Assembly (NCBI GenBank): GCA_963798795.1
Contig: CAWCUZ010000001.1
Location: 1,178,001 to 1,242,000, forward strand
DNA from: CAWCUZ01 sp963798795
Lineage (GTDB): Bacteria > Acidobacteriota > Vicinamibacteria > Vicinamibacterales > SCN-69-37
Direction: 5' to 3'
Length of the DNA: 64,000 nt
Of the stretch, positions 37,151 through 46,170 are shown piece by piece (position 1 is the stretch's first letter; each line of letters opens with the position of its first letter). Made by a program: the position numbers and the translations under genes. The notes under the pieces were generated by a model, which saw only the letters and a program-made list of their open reading frames with translations, searched no databases and was not told the DNA's origin.

Positions 37151-37324
37151 TTGAAGTTCACACGGTACGATCCGGCCAACGAGACGCGCGTGGACTTTGG
37201 TGACACGATTCAGAACGAAACACTCGACACCAAGCGGCTGGACTTCATCGCCAATACGCCTGTGCTGCCAGGGCGCGGGGGCCGGGGGCGAGGAGGGGCG
37301 ACGGGTCCCGATGAAGGCCTCTGA
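37151..37324 (+). pseudogene. coding-like remnant, receptor-type protein?
   Basis: From TTG 37151 the frame reads L-K-F-T-R-Y-D-P-A-N-E-T-R-V-D-F-G-D-T-I, then L-D-T-K-R-L-D-F-I-A-N-T-P-V, before turning Gly/Arg-rich. The composition is protein-like and resembles the plug region of acidobacterial TonB-dependent receptors. Only a scrap; weak call. Confidence 0.3.
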
Positions 37325-37639
37325 GGCGCTCCGGGCCGCTCGGTTCCCGTTCCGCGCGTCCTGCAGCCCCGAGGGCATCCTGATCGAGGCCATCCACGAT
37401 CGGCGCGCAATCGCGTGATGGGCGCTGCAACGACGGTCGGGCCGACATCACTGGTCGATCCGTCGCAGCGGCACGCATCGCGAGCAGCGAATGTCGTCGC
37501 GCCGTAAGTTGGCCCAACCTTAACCGGTCTGCTGACCGTCTGCGGCACGCAGGCCGCTCGCAGCCTCGCTGGCGGCGACGCCTTCGCATCGGCCACTCGA
37601 CGGAGCATCGACTGCGCTAGAATTGCCCTTGAGGACACG

Positions 37640-37870
37640 TTGCCCGGTACCTACGATCGAATCACGCACATCCCCGGTGTTCTGGCCGGACGGGCCACCA
37701 TCCGTGGGCTTCGGATTTCCGTTGCGCACGTGATCAACCTCGTCGCCAACGGTATGACGCCCGCACAGGTCGTCCAGGAACTTCCCGACCTCGACGTTGA
37801 GGACGTCCGCCAGGCGCTCACGTACGCGGCTGCCCTCGCCCAGGATGAACTGCATCCGCTACGGGCGTAG
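37640..37870 (+). CDS. DUF433 protein, antitoxin of module 3
   Basis: 76 aa from TTG 37640 behind GAGGA. D-R-I-T-H-I-P-G-V-L-A-G-R-A-T-I-R-G-L-R and the C-terminal L-P-D-L-D-V-E-D-V-R-Q-A-L fit DUF433. It is closer to module 1 than to module 2. The toxin gene follows after 5 bp. Confidence 0.85.
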   Translation: MPGTYDRITHIPGVLAGRATIRGLRISVAHVINLVANGMTPAQVVQELPDLDVEDVRQALTYAAALAQDELHPLRA

Positions 37871-37875
37871 CGACG

Positions 37876-38247
37876 ATGCGGTTTCTGGCCGATGCCGGGA
37901 TCTCGCCCAAGACCGTCGCGTTCCTGATCGCCCTCGGCTACGAGGCCGATCACGTGCGCGCGCTGGGCCTCGAGCGCAGCCCTGACAGAACGCTCGTCGA
38001 GCGAGCGAACGCGGACGGCCTCGTCATTGTGACCTTCGACCTCGACTTCGGCGACATCCTGGCGCTGGGCGTGTTAGACAAGCCAAGCGCGATCATCCTC
38101 CGGCTCGAGGACGAACGTGCAGATTCGGTGAACCGCCACTTAGCCGTCGTCGTGAGGAAGTGCGCTCACGATCTCGAATCGGGAGCACTCGTCCTGGTCG
38201 AAGACACGCGATATCGCGTCAGAAAGCTGCCGATCGGTCGCACGTGA
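37876..38247 (+). CDS. DUF5615 PIN-like toxin of module 3
   Basis: 123 aa: M-R-F-L-A-D-A-G-I-S-P-K-T-V-A-F-L, H-V-R-A-L-G-L-E-R, the acidic V-T-F-D-L-D-F-G-D-I-L and the terminal K-L-P-I-G-R. Same PIN-like family as module 1. The putative metal ligands D6, D55 and D57 are kept, so it may be active. Confidence 0.88.
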   Translation: MRFLADAGISPKTVAFLIALGYEADHVRALGLERSPDRTLVERANADGLVIVTFDLDFGDILALGVLDKPSAIILRLEDERADSVNRHLAVVVRKCAHDLESGALVLVEDTRYRVRKLPIGRT

Positions 38248-38425
38248 ATCGTCAGGGACCGGTTTGCCAGCTGCTCACCCGTCCGCCCGCGAGCGCGGCA
38301 TCATCCATCGAGCATACGCCGGATTAGCGAACAGAGCGCCCATTCTCGGACGTCCGTGGCGGCGGCCCCCCTCCCTGCTCCGGTCCTGATACACAGAGCT
38401 CTGGTGACCGGTCTTGCCGTCGTCA

Positions 38426-38542
38426 TCAGCGGAGCTCGTCGAACTCGTCCGGCCTCAGGTTCAACTGTCGACGAATCTTGAACAAGAGGGGCGGGCCGAT
38501 TTCGCGGCCGTGGAGCGGAATGGTGACGCTCCGCCCGTCACC
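38426..38542 (-). pseudogene. HicA-like toxin, C-terminal remnant
   Basis: The reading G-D-G-R-S-V-T-I-P-L-H-G-R-E-I-G-P, then K-I-R-R-Q-L-N-L-R-P-D-E-F and stop at 38426 matches the C-terminal half of HicA/YcfA mRNA interferases (V-T-I-P-x-H ... L-R-x-I-L-R-Q). The catalytic-His half is missing and no HicB gene is visible. Confidence 0.45.
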
Positions 38543-38589
38543 GTCCCCACCCGAGTTCGTCCAGTCAGTGTCGCATCAGTACCAATCTC

Positions 38590-38700
38590 GCTCGTAGAGG
38601 TCGACTCCACGGACGATCTGACCATCACGAAGCGTCCGTCGGGCGGGACGTCATAGGGAACGCCCTCGTTGCGGTCGGGATGGGGATCGTAGCTGACGCG
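38590..38700 (-). pseudogene. scrap of a TolB-like propeller C-terminus
   Basis: The minus-strand reading S-G-E-R-V-S-Y-D-P-H-P and Y-D-V-P-P-D-G-R-F-V-M-V-R resembles the last propeller blades of the TolB-type kinases in this window (Y-D-V-S-P-D-G-x-x-F-L-M-V). Only about 35 residues remain. Confidence 0.35.
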
Positions 38701-39017
38701 CTCACCCGAGGGCAGGGTCGACCATCGAGCTTCTGGAGAGCCTGGGCGCCAAGAACAACCACAACTGCGTGTCGTGCGACTAGCGCTCCGCTGAGGGGAC
38801 GCGCCGCTGAACAAGCGACCGTGAACGAGGCCCCGGTGCCGACAGGCGCCGGGGCCTCGTGGCGTCCCGGCCTCCCGTGGGTCGGGGCAGCTATCGTCAA
38901 GGAGCATTGCACGCGCTATTCTGTGCGCCGGCTTTCCCGGGGGCCTCCCGGTGCCTGCCTCCAGGTCCTGCGCGCCCCCCGCCCTTCGATGGCGCGGCAC
39001 GAGAACGGAGACGTTTC

Positions 39018-40461
39018 ATGACCGATGCGGTGATCGTCGTCCTCTACCTGATCGGCATGCTGGCGGTGGGCTTCTGGGGCTTCAGGAAGGCGGAGAGCCT
39101 CGAGGACTACCTGGTGGCGGGCAGGAACATCCCACTCTGGATGTACATCCCCGTCATGTCGGCAGTGATCCTGGGCGGGGCGGCCACCATCGGAGGAGGG
39201 GGGCTGGGATACCAGTACGGCATCTCGGGTGCGTGGCTGGTTATCATCCTCGGTCTCGGCATCGCCGCCGTAGGCTTCCTCATCTCCACCGACCTGGTGA
39301 ACCTCCGGGCGTACACGCTGGGCGAGGTCCTGGCGCAACGCTACGATCAGGTACTCGGGCACCGTCGGCGCCGTCATCGCCGGAGTGTACGCCCTCACCA
39401 TCGGAACGACCCAGACCATATCGGTGGGCGTGGTGGTGAGGGTTCTCTTCGACGTCCCCGCCGGTACGGCCATCATCATCGGGGGCGTCATCGTCATCGC
39501 CTACACGGCGCTGGGGGGAATGTGGTCGGTGACCATCACCGACTTCTTCCAGTGGATCATCATGACCCTGGGAATCCTCATCGCCATCCCCATCGCGCTC
39601 CACGCGGCGGGTGGCTTCGCCGGGCTCAGGCAGAACCTGGATCCCTCCTTCTTCCACCCCACCGCCATCGGCTGGGAGCGCATCGGCGGCTACTTCCTGC
39701 TCTACTTCCTGGGCATCATGATCGGACAGGACATCTGGCAGCGCGTCTTCACCGCCGACTCGCCCGAGACCGCCCGGGCGGGAAACGTTGCTGCGGGGGC
39801 CTACTCCATCTTCTACGGGCTCTCCACCGCGTTCCTGGGCATGATCGCCCTGGTGGTGGTTCCGGGCATCCAGAACCACGACCTCGCCCTGCCCAGGCTG
39901 GTGGTGACGACCGTCCCCACCGGCCTTGCCGGCCTCATCCTGGCCGGGTTCATCTCGGCCATGATGTCCACGGCCAGCGCGGGCCTCATGGCGTCGAGCA
40001 CGCTGTTCACCGAGGACGTGTATCGACGCTTCATCGATCGCCACGGGCCGGAGGCGCGCTACACGCTGGTGTCACGCCTGGGCGTTCTGGTGCTGGGCGC
40101 CATCATGATCGTCGCGGCCGTGGCCATCGGGGACGTCATCAACGCCCTCACGCTGGCCTACAACCTCCTCACGGGCGCCATCTTCGTACCGGTCCTTTGC
40201 GCCTTCTTCTGGAAGGGCGGGACGTGGCAGGGGGCCCTGGCTTCCATCGTGGTGTCGTCCGTTGCCGTCGTGGCGTCCATGGTGCGATTCGGCTTCGCGT
40301 CGAACTGGCCCATCGTCGTCGGGCTGGGCATCAGCGCCGTGGTGTTCGTGGCGGTGAGCCTCGTCACCGGCCCCCCCGCGCCGGAGGCCCTTGCCCGTTG
40401 GCGCGCCGCGAAGCGCGCGGTGGAGGACGAGCCGGCCTTCGAGGGGACGCCGCGGGCGTAA
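39018..40461 (+). pseudogene. Na+/solute symporter (SSS family), one frameshift
   Basis: ATG 39018 sits 7 bases behind GGAG. The first frame gives TM1-TM3 (V-I-V-V-L-Y-L-I-G-M-L-A-V-G-F-W-G, then S-L-E-D-Y-L-V-A-G-R-N-I-P and G-G-A-A-T-I-G-G-G-G). A shift at about 39350 leads to the remaining ten helices from S-G-T-V-G-A-V-I-A-G-V-Y-A-L-T-I-G onward, ending at 40461. About 480 aa, 13 helices, typical of the sodium:solute symporter family (the GxxxTIGGG and SAMMSTASAG motifs are in place). Substrate unknown. Codon style (CTGGGG, GGAGGGGGG) differs from the neighbours, which suggests transfer. Confidence 0.8.
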
Positions 40462-40600
40462 GGGCGCCGGGCATCGGACGGGAGGACCGGGAAGAGGCGC
40501 GGACGTTTGACATGTTCCTTCTCCCGGCGCATGACTTCTTGAAGACGGCATCGCTTCAACCCGGCCTTCCCATGGTCGGCATCCCCGTGGGGGAAGAGAG

Positions 40601-40990
40601 ATGAGAAGCAGGAGCGTCGGGACGCTCGGGAGCATCGTCGGCCTGCTGTGCTTGGCGCTGCCGCCGACCGCGCCCACGGCCACGTCCGACTCGCCGGTGG
40701 CGGACGCCGCACAGCAGGGCGACATGACCCAGGTGCGGGCTCTGCTGCGCCAGGGCGCCGAAGTGAACGCGCCCCAGGGCGACGGCATGACGGCGCTGCA
40801 CTGGGCGGCGGAGGAGAACGACACGCTGCTGGCGAACGTACTGCTCTACGCCGGCGCCGACGTATCAGCGGACACCCGCATCGGCCACTACACGCCCCTC
40901 CACGTGGCCAGCCAGGCGGGCAACTACGAGGTGGCCGAGGTGCTGCTGAGCGCGGGGGCGGACCCCGAGGCCCGCACCACGACGACGGGC
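40601..40990 (+). pseudogene. secreted ankyrin-repeat protein, truncated by repeat A
   Basis: A signal peptide (L-G-S-I-V-G-L-L-C-L-A-L-P) precedes two to three ankyrin repeats (G-D-G-M-T-A-L-H-W-A-A-E-E-N and H-Y-T-P-L-H-V-A-S-Q-A-G-N-Y). At 40990 the ankyrin sequence breaks off exactly where repeat A begins (TGTGTCAG); the frame then continues through the repeat to 41206 without meaning. A normal relative would have several more repeats. Confidence 0.75.
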
Positions 40991-41083
40991 TGTGTCAGAG
41001 AGAAGACGGGTAGGGAAACGGGCACGACCGGCGACGGACGTCTGAGAACGGCGGTCATGTTGGCTAATGCGGCCTATCCTCGA
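40991..41083 (+). repeat. repeat A joined to motif C (uninterrupted form)
   Basis: Part A (40991-41049) runs from TGTGTCAG to GTCTGAGAAC; part C (41057-41083) begins ATGTTGGCTAATGCGGCCTA and ends CTCGA. This 93-bp unit is uninterrupted here, but at 47766-53422 the same A and C are separated by 5.6 kb. It truncates an ankyrin gene on the left and a signal-peptide gene on the right, so it is itself a mobile or recombining piece. Confidence 0.75.
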
Positions 41084-41176
41084 TACCGGGCGAAGCGGAT
41101 GGGCTCGGCCGCCGAGGGCGACGCGGCGAGAACCGCGAGCAGGGCCGAGGGCCGACAGGACCGTCAGGGCGCGCAT
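41084..41176 (-). pseudogene. N-terminal stub of a secreted protein
   Basis: ATG 41176 has GGAGG 5 bases upstream. With one base shift near 41145 it reads MRALTVLSAL, then L-L-A-V-L-A-A-S-P-S-A-A-E-P-I-R-F-A-R-Y, a clean signal peptide and the start of a mature protein. E-P-I-R-F-A-R resembles the beginning of Tricorn-like/TolB secreted peptidases. Repeat C cuts it off at 41083. Confidence 0.4.
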
Positions 41177-41300
41177 GGGGACCTCCGGGATCGACGCGCA
41201 GTGTAGCGTACGGGACGCTGCTGATCGGAGGGCCGTTCCGAGTCGAGGCGGGCCGTTCTCACGCGCCAGGCGCTGAAGCGCCGCGAGACGCCGTGCGCGC

Positions 41301-43952
41301 CTATTGCGTCCGGGCGGCCCGGCGCGGCCAGTTGACGAGGAGGCGCAAGGGCTGCGCCTGCCACGGGTTGCCCCGGGTGCGCAGGAAAAGATGCCCGTTG
41401 TCGGCGACGCCGAAGAGATTGAGTCCGAACGCGGACGCCACGACCATCCGTGGAGTGCTCAGGCTGGCCTCGCCGACGTCGACGGCCATCACCGCCCCCG
41501 TGGGGGCCAGGTAGTAGATCGTGTTGCCGTCGGCGCTCCAGTACGCCGAATTGCCCCCGTTGGACGAGACCTTGACGGCGGAGCCCGTGTCCAGATCGCG
41601 CTTCAGGTAGATGTCGATCACCCCGCCGACCGAGGCGGTGTAGAGCAACCACGGCCGACGCGGCGACATGGCGAGACAGGACTGGCACCTGTTCACCTGT
41701 TGGGGATCCTGGGCGGTCTCCGTGCCCGGCACGACGTGCGCCTCCTTCGTGTCGAGCGAGTATTGCCAGATCTCCTGGGTCGTCGTCGAGGTGCTGGTAT
41801 CGCGCCAGAAGAGAATCGATCGGCTGTCCGGCGTCCATGTCGTCCCCCGCACCATGCGCGCTCCGCTGTCGAAGGCCACCTCGGTCGAGCCCCCTGCGAG
41901 GTGGTGCATCATGATTCGCGGCGTGCCCGGAGAGCCGGCAAAGAACGCCACCGTTCGCTCGTCCGGACTCCACGATGGAAAGATCGTGATTGCCCGATTG
42001 GTCGTCCGCACGTCGAGTGGGCTGGTCACATCGCGGTCGCGGTCGGACCGCCACAGGCCGAACCCGCCCATCACCACCGAACGGCCGCTCGGAGACACGG
42101 CGGCCGTCCAGGCCCCGCGGGACGGGAACGAGGCCAGCTCCTCACCGGATGGGTTGATCCAGACGAACGGCTCGTACGCGATGTTGTCGACCACGGCCAC
42201 GAGCACGCCGTTCGACGCGGCCGAGTAGGCGGCGCGTCCGTCTGGCGTGAAGACGAGTGGCAGCACCACCGCGGGCTCGCCGACAAACGCGAGCGTGTCC
42301 GGGTCGAACCGCCGGGCGACCAGCGGCGGTGACGTCTGCGTGACCGTCGCCACCGGATCGCGGGTGTACAGGACCCAGTTGGGCTCGACGACCTGCAGGC
42401 TGCTGGCCTCGTCCATCCACGGTCGGTGTGTACCGTCGGTAAGGTCGCCGATCCGGATCTCGTATCCGGGTACGCGCCGGAACGCGAAGTGCCGGCCGTC
42501 GGGGAGGACGTGTGGCTCGGCGTGCGCTCCCTCGCCGTCGGCGCGAGTGGTCAGCGGCTGGCACGAGCTTCCGGCCGCATCGGTCCGGTAGATGACGCCG
42601 TCGTGCGCGAAGAGGATCGCGCCGGTGCGCGACCACGACGCCTCGGGCCGGCGATCGTTGGTCGGACACAGCGTTCGCGTCTGGCCGCTGACCGGATTGA
42701 TGGTGCGGAGTTGCCCGTTGCTGGCGAAAACCAGCTTCGTGCCATCGGGCGACCAGGACGGAAACGTGGCGCGCTCGGTGCCGGCCAGGCGCACCGCGTT
42801 TCGGCCGTCGAGGTCGCGCACCCACAGCGCGGTGGCGGCCGACTCGTCGAGGCCCACGAAGGCCAGGCGGTCGCCGGCTGGTGACAGCGCGAAACTGCTC
42901 CATCCTGGAGCTGGACGGACGCGCCGAGGTCAACGATGCCGTCCACGACGCTGGCCGTGCCGGCGGCTCCGGTCTCCGTGGTCCTGGTGAGCCAGGCGAA
43001 CGACGTTACGGCGATGGCCAGGCCAGCCACCACGAGCGCGGGCACCGCCAGCCGCTCACGCCAGGACTCCGGCGACGACGCGCTGGCCGGCTCGTCGGGC
43101 GCCGACTCGAGGGTGACACGCGCCTCGCCGATGTCGCGCAGGCGGGTGCGTCGGATCCGTCGAGACACCGCGTCAGCAGGCGACGCACCGAGGCGGGCAG
43201 CGCGGCGGGCAGCCGCGGTCCAGGTCGCGGCTCGCGCGCGACGATGGCGGCAATGACGTCGGTCACCGTGTCAGCCTCGAACGGCCGCGCCCGGTCAGCA
43301 TCTCGTACAGCACGCAGCCAAACGCCCAGATGTCGGCGCGGCGATCGACCCCTCGCCCTCGCGCCTGCTCGGGGCTCATGTAGGCGGCCGTGCCCAGGAT
43401 CATGCCGGCCTGTGTCAGCGCCGGCGGAGTCGTCGGCGCATCGACGTGCCGGTCCCGGTCGACGCCGGCGTCGCCCGCCGATCGCCTTCGCCAGCCCGAA
43501 GTCGAGCACCTTGACCATGCCGTCGGCGCGTGACCTTGACGTTGGCCGGCTTCAGGTCGCGATGGACGATTCCCGCTCGTGCGCGGCCTCCAGCGCCTCC
43601 GCGATCTGGCGGGCATCGGGCAGCGCCTCGTCCACCGGCAGCGGCCCGCGCGCGAGGCGTTCCGCCAGCGTCGCCCGTCGACCAGTTCCATGCACCAGCG
43701 CCGTGCGCCGTCGCTCCAGGCCGTAGATGCGCGGCGATGTTGGGGTGATTGAGCGACGCCAGCACTGCGCTTCCCGCTCGAAAGCGCGCCAGCCGGTCGG
43801 CATCGGCGCGCGAACGCCGTCCGGCAGCACCTTGATGGCGACGTCGCGATCCAGCGTGGTGTCTGGGCGCGCCACACCTCGCCCATGCCGCCCTGACCGA
43901 TCTTGTCGAGCATGCGGTAGTGCAGGAGGGTTGTGCCGGGCTGGAACGACAT
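41301..43952 (-). pseudogene. Ser/Thr protein kinase with TolB-like propeller, many frameshifts
   Basis: The C-terminal 519 codons (41301-42857) form one clean propeller frame (S-W-S-P-D-G-T, W-S-P-D-E-R-T ... ending L-L-V-N-W-P-R-R-A-A-R). Upstream, the kinase must be pieced together from three frames: I-G-Q-G-G-M-G-E-V-W-R-A (43890s), D-R-D-V-A-I-K-V-L-P-D-G, L-N-H-P-N-I-A, E-A-L-E-A-A-H, V-K-V-L-D-F-G-L-A-K, Y-M-S-P-E-Q-A-R-G, and a transmembrane segment near 43030. I count at least six single-base shifts between 42860 and 43952. Total length (about 880 aa) is normal for the family. Dense shifts confined to 1 kb suggest poor consensus quality or old decay. Confidence 0.8.
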
Positions 43953-44105
43953 CAGGGGTGGTCGGGATTGTAGCTGATTGGTTCGGGAGGTCCGGCACTT
44001 CCCGGATGCCACACGGCACCCATGACGGCGGGTCGGCGCCGGCGGGTCGCTGACGACCGCGCGGCGCCGCCCGATGCCGGCGATCAGTAGCGCAGCACGC
44101 GCAGG

Positions 44106-45425
44106 CTGAATCGTCCCGGGTTTGTCGGAGGGCTCATTCCTTGAGAGGATGGAGCCCATGGCACGACCGAGCGGTATTCCCCGGAAGTACGAGAGCGGGC
44201 GGTCCGGATGGTCCGCGAGCACGGCCCCGAGCATCCGTCGCAGTGGGCGGCGATCACGTCGATCGCCGAGCAAGTTCGGCTGCACGGCCGAGACGTTGCG
44301 AGGTGGGTGCGGCAGGCCGAGCGCGACAGCGGCGAGCGCGGCGGCCTGACGACCGACGAGCGGCAGCGACTGAAGGAGCTGGAGCGCGAGAACGCGAGCT
44401 GAAGCGGGCGAACGAGATCCTGCGCAAGGCGTCCGCGTATTTTGCCCAGGCGGAGCTCGACCGCCGACGCGAAGTGATGGTCCAGTTCATCGACGACCAT
44501 CGGGACGCCTATGGGGTCGAGCCGATCTGCGCCGTGTTGCCGATCGCCCCGTCGACGTACTTCCTGCACAAGGCCGCAGCAGCGCGGATCCGACCGCGCG
44601 GTCGGCGCGGGCGCGGCGCGATGACGACGCTGCGCGTCGAGATTCAGCGCGTCTGGGACGAGCAACTTCAGCAGGTCTACGGCCCGCGCAAGGTCTGGAG
44701 GCAGCTGCGGCGCGAGGGCATCCGCGTCGCGCGCTGCACGGTGCGAGCGGCTGATGCGGGCGATGGGCCTGCGCGGCGCCGTGCGCGGCCGGGCGTGGGT
44801 CACGACGACGCACGCCGACGCGGCGCGCGGCGCGGCCCGCCGGATCTCGTCGATCGCGCACGTTCACGGCCACGCGCCCGAATCAGCTCTGGGTCGGCGG
44901 ACTTCACGTACGTCGCGACCTGGCGCGGGTTCGTCTACGTCGCGTTCGTCATCGATGTCTTCGCGCGGCGGATCGTCGGCTGGCGCGTGTCGGCGTCGCT
45001 GCGCACCGACTTCGTGCTCGATGCGCTCGAGCAGGCGATCTACGACGCGCGGCGGCGACGGCCGACGGAGCTGGTGCATCACAGCGATCGCGGCACGCAG
45101 TACCTGTCGATGCGCTACACCGATCGCCTCGCCGACGCCGGCATCGCGCCGTCGGTCGGCAGCCGCGGCGACTCGTACGACAACGCGCTCGCCGAATCGG
45201 TCATCGGCCTGTTCAAGACGGAGGTGATTCGACGACGCGGCCCGTGGCGGCATCTCGAGGCCGTGGAGTTCGCGACGCTCGACGTGGGTCGATTGGTTCA
45301 ACACGCGGCGGCTGCTCGAGCCGATCGGCTACGTGCCGCCGGCCGAGTACGAAGCGCGGTACTATGAGCAGGCCGCAGTGGCCTGACTCAACTACCCGCC
45401 CTCCGAGATTCCCGGTACGGTTCAG
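44106..45425 (+). mobile_element. IS3-family insertion sequence
   Basis: Imperfect terminal inverted repeats: the left end begins CTGAATCGTCCCGGG (44106) and the right end, read inward, CTGAACCGTACCGGG (45425), both followed by CGGAGG; about 21 of 26 positions agree. It contains one degenerate transposase gene. No obvious target duplication. It sits 154 bp upstream of the kinase start and may have taken its promoter. Confidence 0.7.
44158..45386 (+). pseudogene. IS3-family transposase, frameshifted OrfA-OrfB
   Basis: OrfA fragments: R-E-R-A-V-R-M-V-R-E-H, S-Q-W-A-A-I-T-S-I-A, E-L-E-R-E-N-A-S then L-K-R-A-N-E-I-L-R-K-A-S (leucine-zipper end of OrfA). OrfB: V-Q-F-I-D-D-H-R, the DDE core D-F-T-Y-V-A-T-W, H-H-S-D-R-G-T-Q-Y and S-Y-D-N-A-L-A-E-S, ending Y-Y-E-Q-A-A-V-A. 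IS3 elements normally use one programmed -1 shift; here at least three more breaks exist, so the copy is probably dead. Confidence 0.8.
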
Positions 45426-45437
45426 TAGCGAGCATCC

Positions 45438-45915
45438 TTAATAACTTGGGTACTCCCAACTGTGATTGTGAACCTCGCGTCCCCGATCCACCACTCCCTT
45501 GAAATCGAGCTCGTCGTCCGCGCTGCCGGAGAGAGCGGTTACCGACGCTGTCTTGGGATTTATCCTATAGACGCGGGCTATCAGGAGCGGGTCGCTTGCG
45601 GGCTCGCAGACTAGGACGTCGGTCGGCGGTTCTGCGCGCGGTGGAACCGGAAGGATGAAGTTCGAAATGGCGGCGACAGCCTGCACGGCGGCGATGACTC
45701 CGATCACGACAGTCCACCTGCCAATCCTGCTTGAACACTCTGGACATCAGGAGATGCGACTCCCGACTGACCAATACCGATAGGGCTGACGAGCGCGCGA
45801 CGATCTGGGGAAGCGAATCGACGTTACCGCTATCGCCTTGTCTCTCGATCTCCTTCGTCAGCTCGCCGATGTGCCTCCGCACTTCGACCAGCTCCCCATC
45901 AGGCTTCCCAAGCAT
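45438..45915 (-). pseudogene. small membrane protein, one frameshift
   Basis: ATG 45915 opens M-L-G-K-P-D-G-E-L-V-E-V-R-R-H-I-G-E-L; after about 68 residues a shift near 45715 leads to V-I-G-V-I-A-A-V-Q-A-V-A-A-I-S-N-F-I, a transmembrane helix, and a soluble C-terminus ending S-W-E-Y-P-S-Y at 45438. The composite is about 158 aa. The stop of the upstream HTH gene directly touches its ATG (TAGATG), so the two are one operon. Function unknown. Confidence 0.55.
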
Positions 45916-46170
45916 CTATTCGTCTCCATGCGGCGGTCGCCGCGCACGTCGCTCGCGTTGTTCGGCTTTCCGAGTGGCATCCTGTGAAATGCGTCGCTCG
46001 TGACGGATGGTCCGAATGCGACGCCGTCTCGCCTTGCGCGCCGCGAATGCCGCATCGCGAGCTACCGCGAGGCGGTCCAAGGCAGCTCTTCGGAGTAACC
46101 CATTCGGTTCGGCCTGCAGCCTCCCTTTGTGGAGATAGCGGTATAGGGAACTCGCGCTGACTCCCAGCAA
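45916..46170 (-). pseudogene. helix-turn-helix protein split by IS66
   Basis: The 3' part reads A-L-L-G-V-S-A-S-S-L-Y-R-Y-L-H-K-G-R-L (a MerR/Xis-like HTH) followed by a highly basic tail (A-A-F-A-A-R-K-A-R-R-R-R-I). The IS66 element with its 8-bp duplication lies exactly before A-A-L-L. On the far side (47703 onward) the same frame continues upstream as T-I-D-A-K-G-A-A but soon meets a stop, so the N-terminus is incomplete. Probably a small excisionase- or regulator-like DNA-binding protein of an older element. Confidence 0.6.

Larger units (their letters stand above)
36926..37639. other. gene-poor stretch with repeat and coding remnants
   Basis: Holds a diverged copy of repeat A (37045-37100) and a coding-like scrap (37151-37324). 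The remaining 300 bp before the DUF433 gene at 37640 show no gene. Confidence 0.5.
38248..39017. other. 770-bp stretch with broken gene pieces
   Basis: No intact gene. On the minus strand there are a HicA-like tail (38426-38542) and a propeller-like scrap (about 38590-38700). On the plus strand a short reading S-T-I-E-L-L-E-S-L-G-A-K ending N-C-V-S-C-D stops at 38783; it looks like a protein C-terminus but I cannot name it. The last 100 bp should hold the symporter promoter. Confidence 0.45.
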
